From: Eleginops maclovinus
Taxonomy: Eukaryota; Chordata; Actinopteri; Perciformes; Eleginopidae
Assembly: GCF_036324505.1 (NCBI RefSeq)
Contig: NC_086352.1
Coordinates: forward strand, 13,290,501-13,354,500
DNA: 64,000 nucleotides
Reading direction: 5' to 3'
The translations under genes and the position numbers were made by a program. Positions within the stretch are counted from its first letter, which is position 1. Each line of letters opens with the position of its first letter. Below, one piece after another: positions 58,960 through 64,000 of the stretch. The notes beneath the pieces were generated by a model. It saw only the letters and a program-made list of their open reading frames with translations, was not told the DNA's origin and did not search any database.

Positions 58960-61900
58960 CATTTCATTGCTTTGCTCCATTTTAATTTAGGAGGGGAATC
59001 GCACATCTGGCTAGTTTTTTTGCAGCTAGGTGAGTAAAACAAGTCGTAACACGTCTCTCAGTTAGCTCAGCACCATTATCCTCTGTCTTCACACGTGACA
59101 CTAGGTAAATAGTGTGGTCTAACATTTTCCAGGGAGATTAACACCATCATATTTTCCTTCAATCTGGTTCCACAATCGGGTAGATGTTTAAAACCAAATG
59201 ACTGACTCACTTTAATGAGTCTCGAAATTGTTGTTACATTTAATAGATATTAGGCAGTATTTCACCGCTGAGTTGTGTCTACAAATCTGCAACGACGATG
59301 ACGGTACACTTATTAACCATTCATCTTTAAATAAAACATCAGACTTCTTTAAATAATGTATGCCACTTCTTTTAAACTTGTGCTTTCATGTGCCTGAAGC
59401 TGCTGAGGGGGTCCTTATACTCTGCAGTAATGGCAGTTTTTCACATCTCTAAAAATAATTTAAAATAGTCAAGGATTCAAACCCTCAGCTGCAGGGTACA
59501 GGCCTGCCAATATACAAAGTTAAAGTTAAACCGACAGAAAGGATTAATAAAGAAACTCTCTGTACCTCTATTGAGAATCGTCCTTATTTGCCGATTACAT
59601 GTAGGCACAGTGGTGGTATCATAAGCAGGACATCTGTTCATTGGACAAGATGTTTGGATAGCATGTGCAGCCAATGCACAAAACAAAACATGAAGTGTGT
59701 TTAGCATTGGAGTGTTAGGAGAGAAACCGCCCTCATCATGGCGAGATGTGATGTTGTGACGAAGAAGCCATGATGTGATGATCCCATTTAACTCGTTCAC
59801 AATAAATGTAACAACTCAAGTGATTGATTGTCCAAAATATTATTTGAAACTGCAGTTTGAAGATGGACGTGAAACATGATCCCAAGTATGAAAAAATAAC
59901 AAAGCAATGAGTGTTTTATCAGCGTTTTATCTCAGGTGATTCTGCATTGAATAGTTAACATGCATTAAGAAGTTACACACAGCTTTGGATGACAGGACTT
60001 ATCTGAAGCTTTGATATGATATGGTAGCAAACACAAGAAGTTCCCTATCTGAAAATGAATGCATGCTGAAGTTCTGCTTTAAAGTAATTAATTTCACAGT
60101 AAAAACATGACCCACTACTCACTTCCAATCACTCAATCAAGACAAAGAAATTAAAACATAAGACTGCAGGTATAAAGAAAGTCTGTATTAAACATTCCTT
60201 TATCCCTAAACACCAAAAGTCCAAACAGAATAAGGCTCATTTACGGTTTAGCATAAATAAAACGCCATCCATGAGTAGTGTTGACATACAGATCCACTTG
60301 TGAAGATACTTATTGAACTTGGTCTGTGGAGGAATGCGTTATATGGACGTAGTGTGAACCATTATTCCCATTTCAGTCAGACACAGCTTCAAAGGAAAGT
60401 CATTTCTACTCTGAAGAGAGTCGAATGGGAGGTCAATTAGAGACAGGGGCCCCTTCTATTTATGCCAAAATGTCACAGGTTAAGGGGATTAATGGTGAGG
60501 TACACCAAAGCTTGAGATCAACTTTATGATTTAAATAAAACTACAACTAGAGAGGAGGCTGTGTCACTGTATGCAGCATTATAATATGAGAAGTGTCTAC
60601 CAGTAATGCCTCCTATCAGGGGCAGTCCACACTGGTTATTTGGTCTTTAAAAAACATAAATAAACACAAGAAGATATATGAAAGATGATAAGAAGTGTGT
60701 CAAAGTATCAACGAAAAGAGGAAAGGGGAGAAACATAAATAGCATGGAGGTAGAGAGGAGGTCTTTGACATCATTTCCAGCTACCAACAGTGGTCTTGTT
60801 TTTGCATTGGTACACTGCAACATAAGAATGACATCAACAATTAATCAAAACACCCCCAACGAGAACGCACATTTTTCACATATATCAGGAAGGACAGGAG
60901 GCGATAACCTCTCCAGCTTTCTTATTTTAAGTCCTAAAACAAGATAGGAGAGACAGGAGGCTTCTCATTAAAAGGGAGACCTTTAAAGGAGACATATTAA
61001 AGTGATTTTCATATTTGTACTTTAGGTTCATACCAGAACATCTTTATGTGCTTCATGTTTTAAATTAGGGCAGGTTCATTCTAATGACCCTGCTTGCAGT
61101 CTAGGAAGTGGAGCCAAATATAAATGGCTTGTTGAGTCCTTTGTTTTCTGATGTAGGAAGGACACAATAACTCTCCAGATGTAAGCGTTTTTCACGATAT
61201 TCCCCTTTAGATCAGGTAGCTTAATTTTCAGCCTCAGGTTGAAACTGCATATGCTGCAAGGCAGGAGTGGTCAACACCCCGTTGGAAATTAGGTTTTAAG
61301 GAGGAGACATCTGAGAAAAGTGCTTCCAAGAAAAAGAAGATTTAGCGTAAAGTCACTTTTTACACAAGTGTGTTGCATAGTGAAGTCAAAGGTTTAAATA
61401 ACAAAGAAGAGTTATCCTGTTTAAGTTGTGTAGCTTTATCAGCTCCAATCCTTGTATTTTATGGACTTTAACAAAACCTCATCACTCTACTTCATCCGGA
61501 CTGAAGACAAGTCTTGTAAGGCCTTTGGGAAGTAGAGCAGGAGAGGAGTCAGATGATGGGCAGCGAGGACTTAACAAAGACGTTGGGTATGCTGAATTAT
61601 AGCAGGGCATTGTGTCTTCTAAAGTTTTAGTTATAACAAATAATCTGGATGCAAAAGGGATTTGCACTCAGGCAGAGGCAGCGTACAAATATTATTATAT
61701 GTACAAAACGTCAATAAAAGAAACACCAAACCAGCGATGGTGCACTCCAACTAATGTAAACTCACAACACACCTAACTGAGAATTAACTGCAGTCAATTT
61801 ACTAAATTGAAATGTTTGACTTCACCTTTTTTTATCTGCATCCACCTAAAAACAGAGCTCATATTTTTGAAACCTGGAGATCACACCTGATTAATAACCC

Positions 61901-62114
61901 CTGAACCCATCATGTGACTCCTACAAATGATATTCACTGTTCCCATTGGTCCACCAGCAGCTGCCAGGGCAACAACATTAGCCTGATACATTTTACAATC
62001 AGTACCCATGTTTGCCGGGTACTTTGTATCACACCTAGATCAAGTTTCCAGGGTCACATTGTTTGCCAACAAGTGGAAAGCACTACACACAGATAGACAA
62101 TACAGTGTCCTTCT
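58960..62114. other. Region between convergent cgref1 and ADP-glucokinase genes
   Basis: Apart from the repeat at 60965-61290 I see no gene, tandem array or RNA gene. The right part probably includes the ADP-glucokinase 3' UTR (minus strand), whose polyadenylation site I could not place. Confidence 0.45.
60965..61290. repeat. Second copy of the 35.8-36.15 kb percomorph repeat, inverted
   Basis: 'ttaaaggagacatattaaag' (about 60982), 'tactttaggttcataccaga' (about 61018) and 'aacatctttatgtgcttcat' (about 61038) are the reverse-complement counterparts of the element end at about 36065-36130. Confidence 0.6.

Positions 62115-64000
<1,886 letters not shown>

Noticed and set aside
59477..59800. 107-codon minus-strand open frame
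   Set aside because: No family resemblance, no splice or promoter context, and composition like the surrounding non-coding DNA.

Overview
This is vertebrate genomic DNA, almost certainly from a ray-finned (teleost) fish. The genes are split into many short exons with mostly canonical GT-AG introns. Introns and intergenic gaps are compact. Long (TG/CA)n microsatellites are frequent, and I recognise several dispersed repeats familiar from percomorph fish genomes. There are no operons, phage, CRISPR arrays or other prokaryotic features. I saw no tRNA or rRNA gene.

Layout from left to right. (1) 1-8543, + strand: smyd2, a SET/MYND lysine methyltransferase that lacks only about its first 20 codons at the window edge. 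Eleven introns are visible; one is a clear U12-type AT-AC intron. (2) 11176-28134, + strand: cenpf (centromere protein F), complete, with a non-coding first exon, a CCAAT/CHR cell-cycle promoter, 37 coding exons and a C-terminal CAAX box. My splice model stays in frame and gives about 2,807 residues. (3) 28.1-36.9 kb: a gene-poor gap between the convergent 3' ends of cenpf and kcnk2. It holds dispersed repeats, a G-rich tract, a 227-bp TG array and two small low-confidence coding candidates. (4) 36894-43639, - strand: kcnk2 (TREK-1 two-pore potassium channel), complete at about 414 residues, with its start codon split across an intron; its GC-rich first exon/promoter lies at 43.64-44.0 kb. (5) 44-53.5 kb: intergenic, with an unusual cluster of eight long TG/CA arrays, a CT array, SINE-like tails and possible conserved non-coding elements. 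(6) 53732-57812, + strand: cgref1, a secreted EF-hand protein of about 268 residues. (7) 62115-64000, - strand: the 3' half of an ADP-dependent glucokinase gene (probably adpgk2), running off the right edge.

The genes do not form one pathway. The block smyd2-cenpf-kcnk2 matches human 1q32-q41 in content. However, ptpn14, which lies between SMYD2 and CENPF in human, is absent here, and kcnk2 is inverted relative to cenpf. The cgref1 and ADP-glucokinase genes come from other human neighbourhoods.

The most interesting observations are regulatory or splicing-related: the AT-AC intron in smyd2, the repeated promoter grammar of cenpf, the split start codon of kcnk2, and two microsatellites that directly abut splice sites, one at the cgref1 exon encoding the second EF-hand and one at an ADP-glucokinase donor site. 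Exon boundaries were placed by hand from splice consensus, reading frame and remembered human orthologues. Repeat names rest on recognition, not on a database search.
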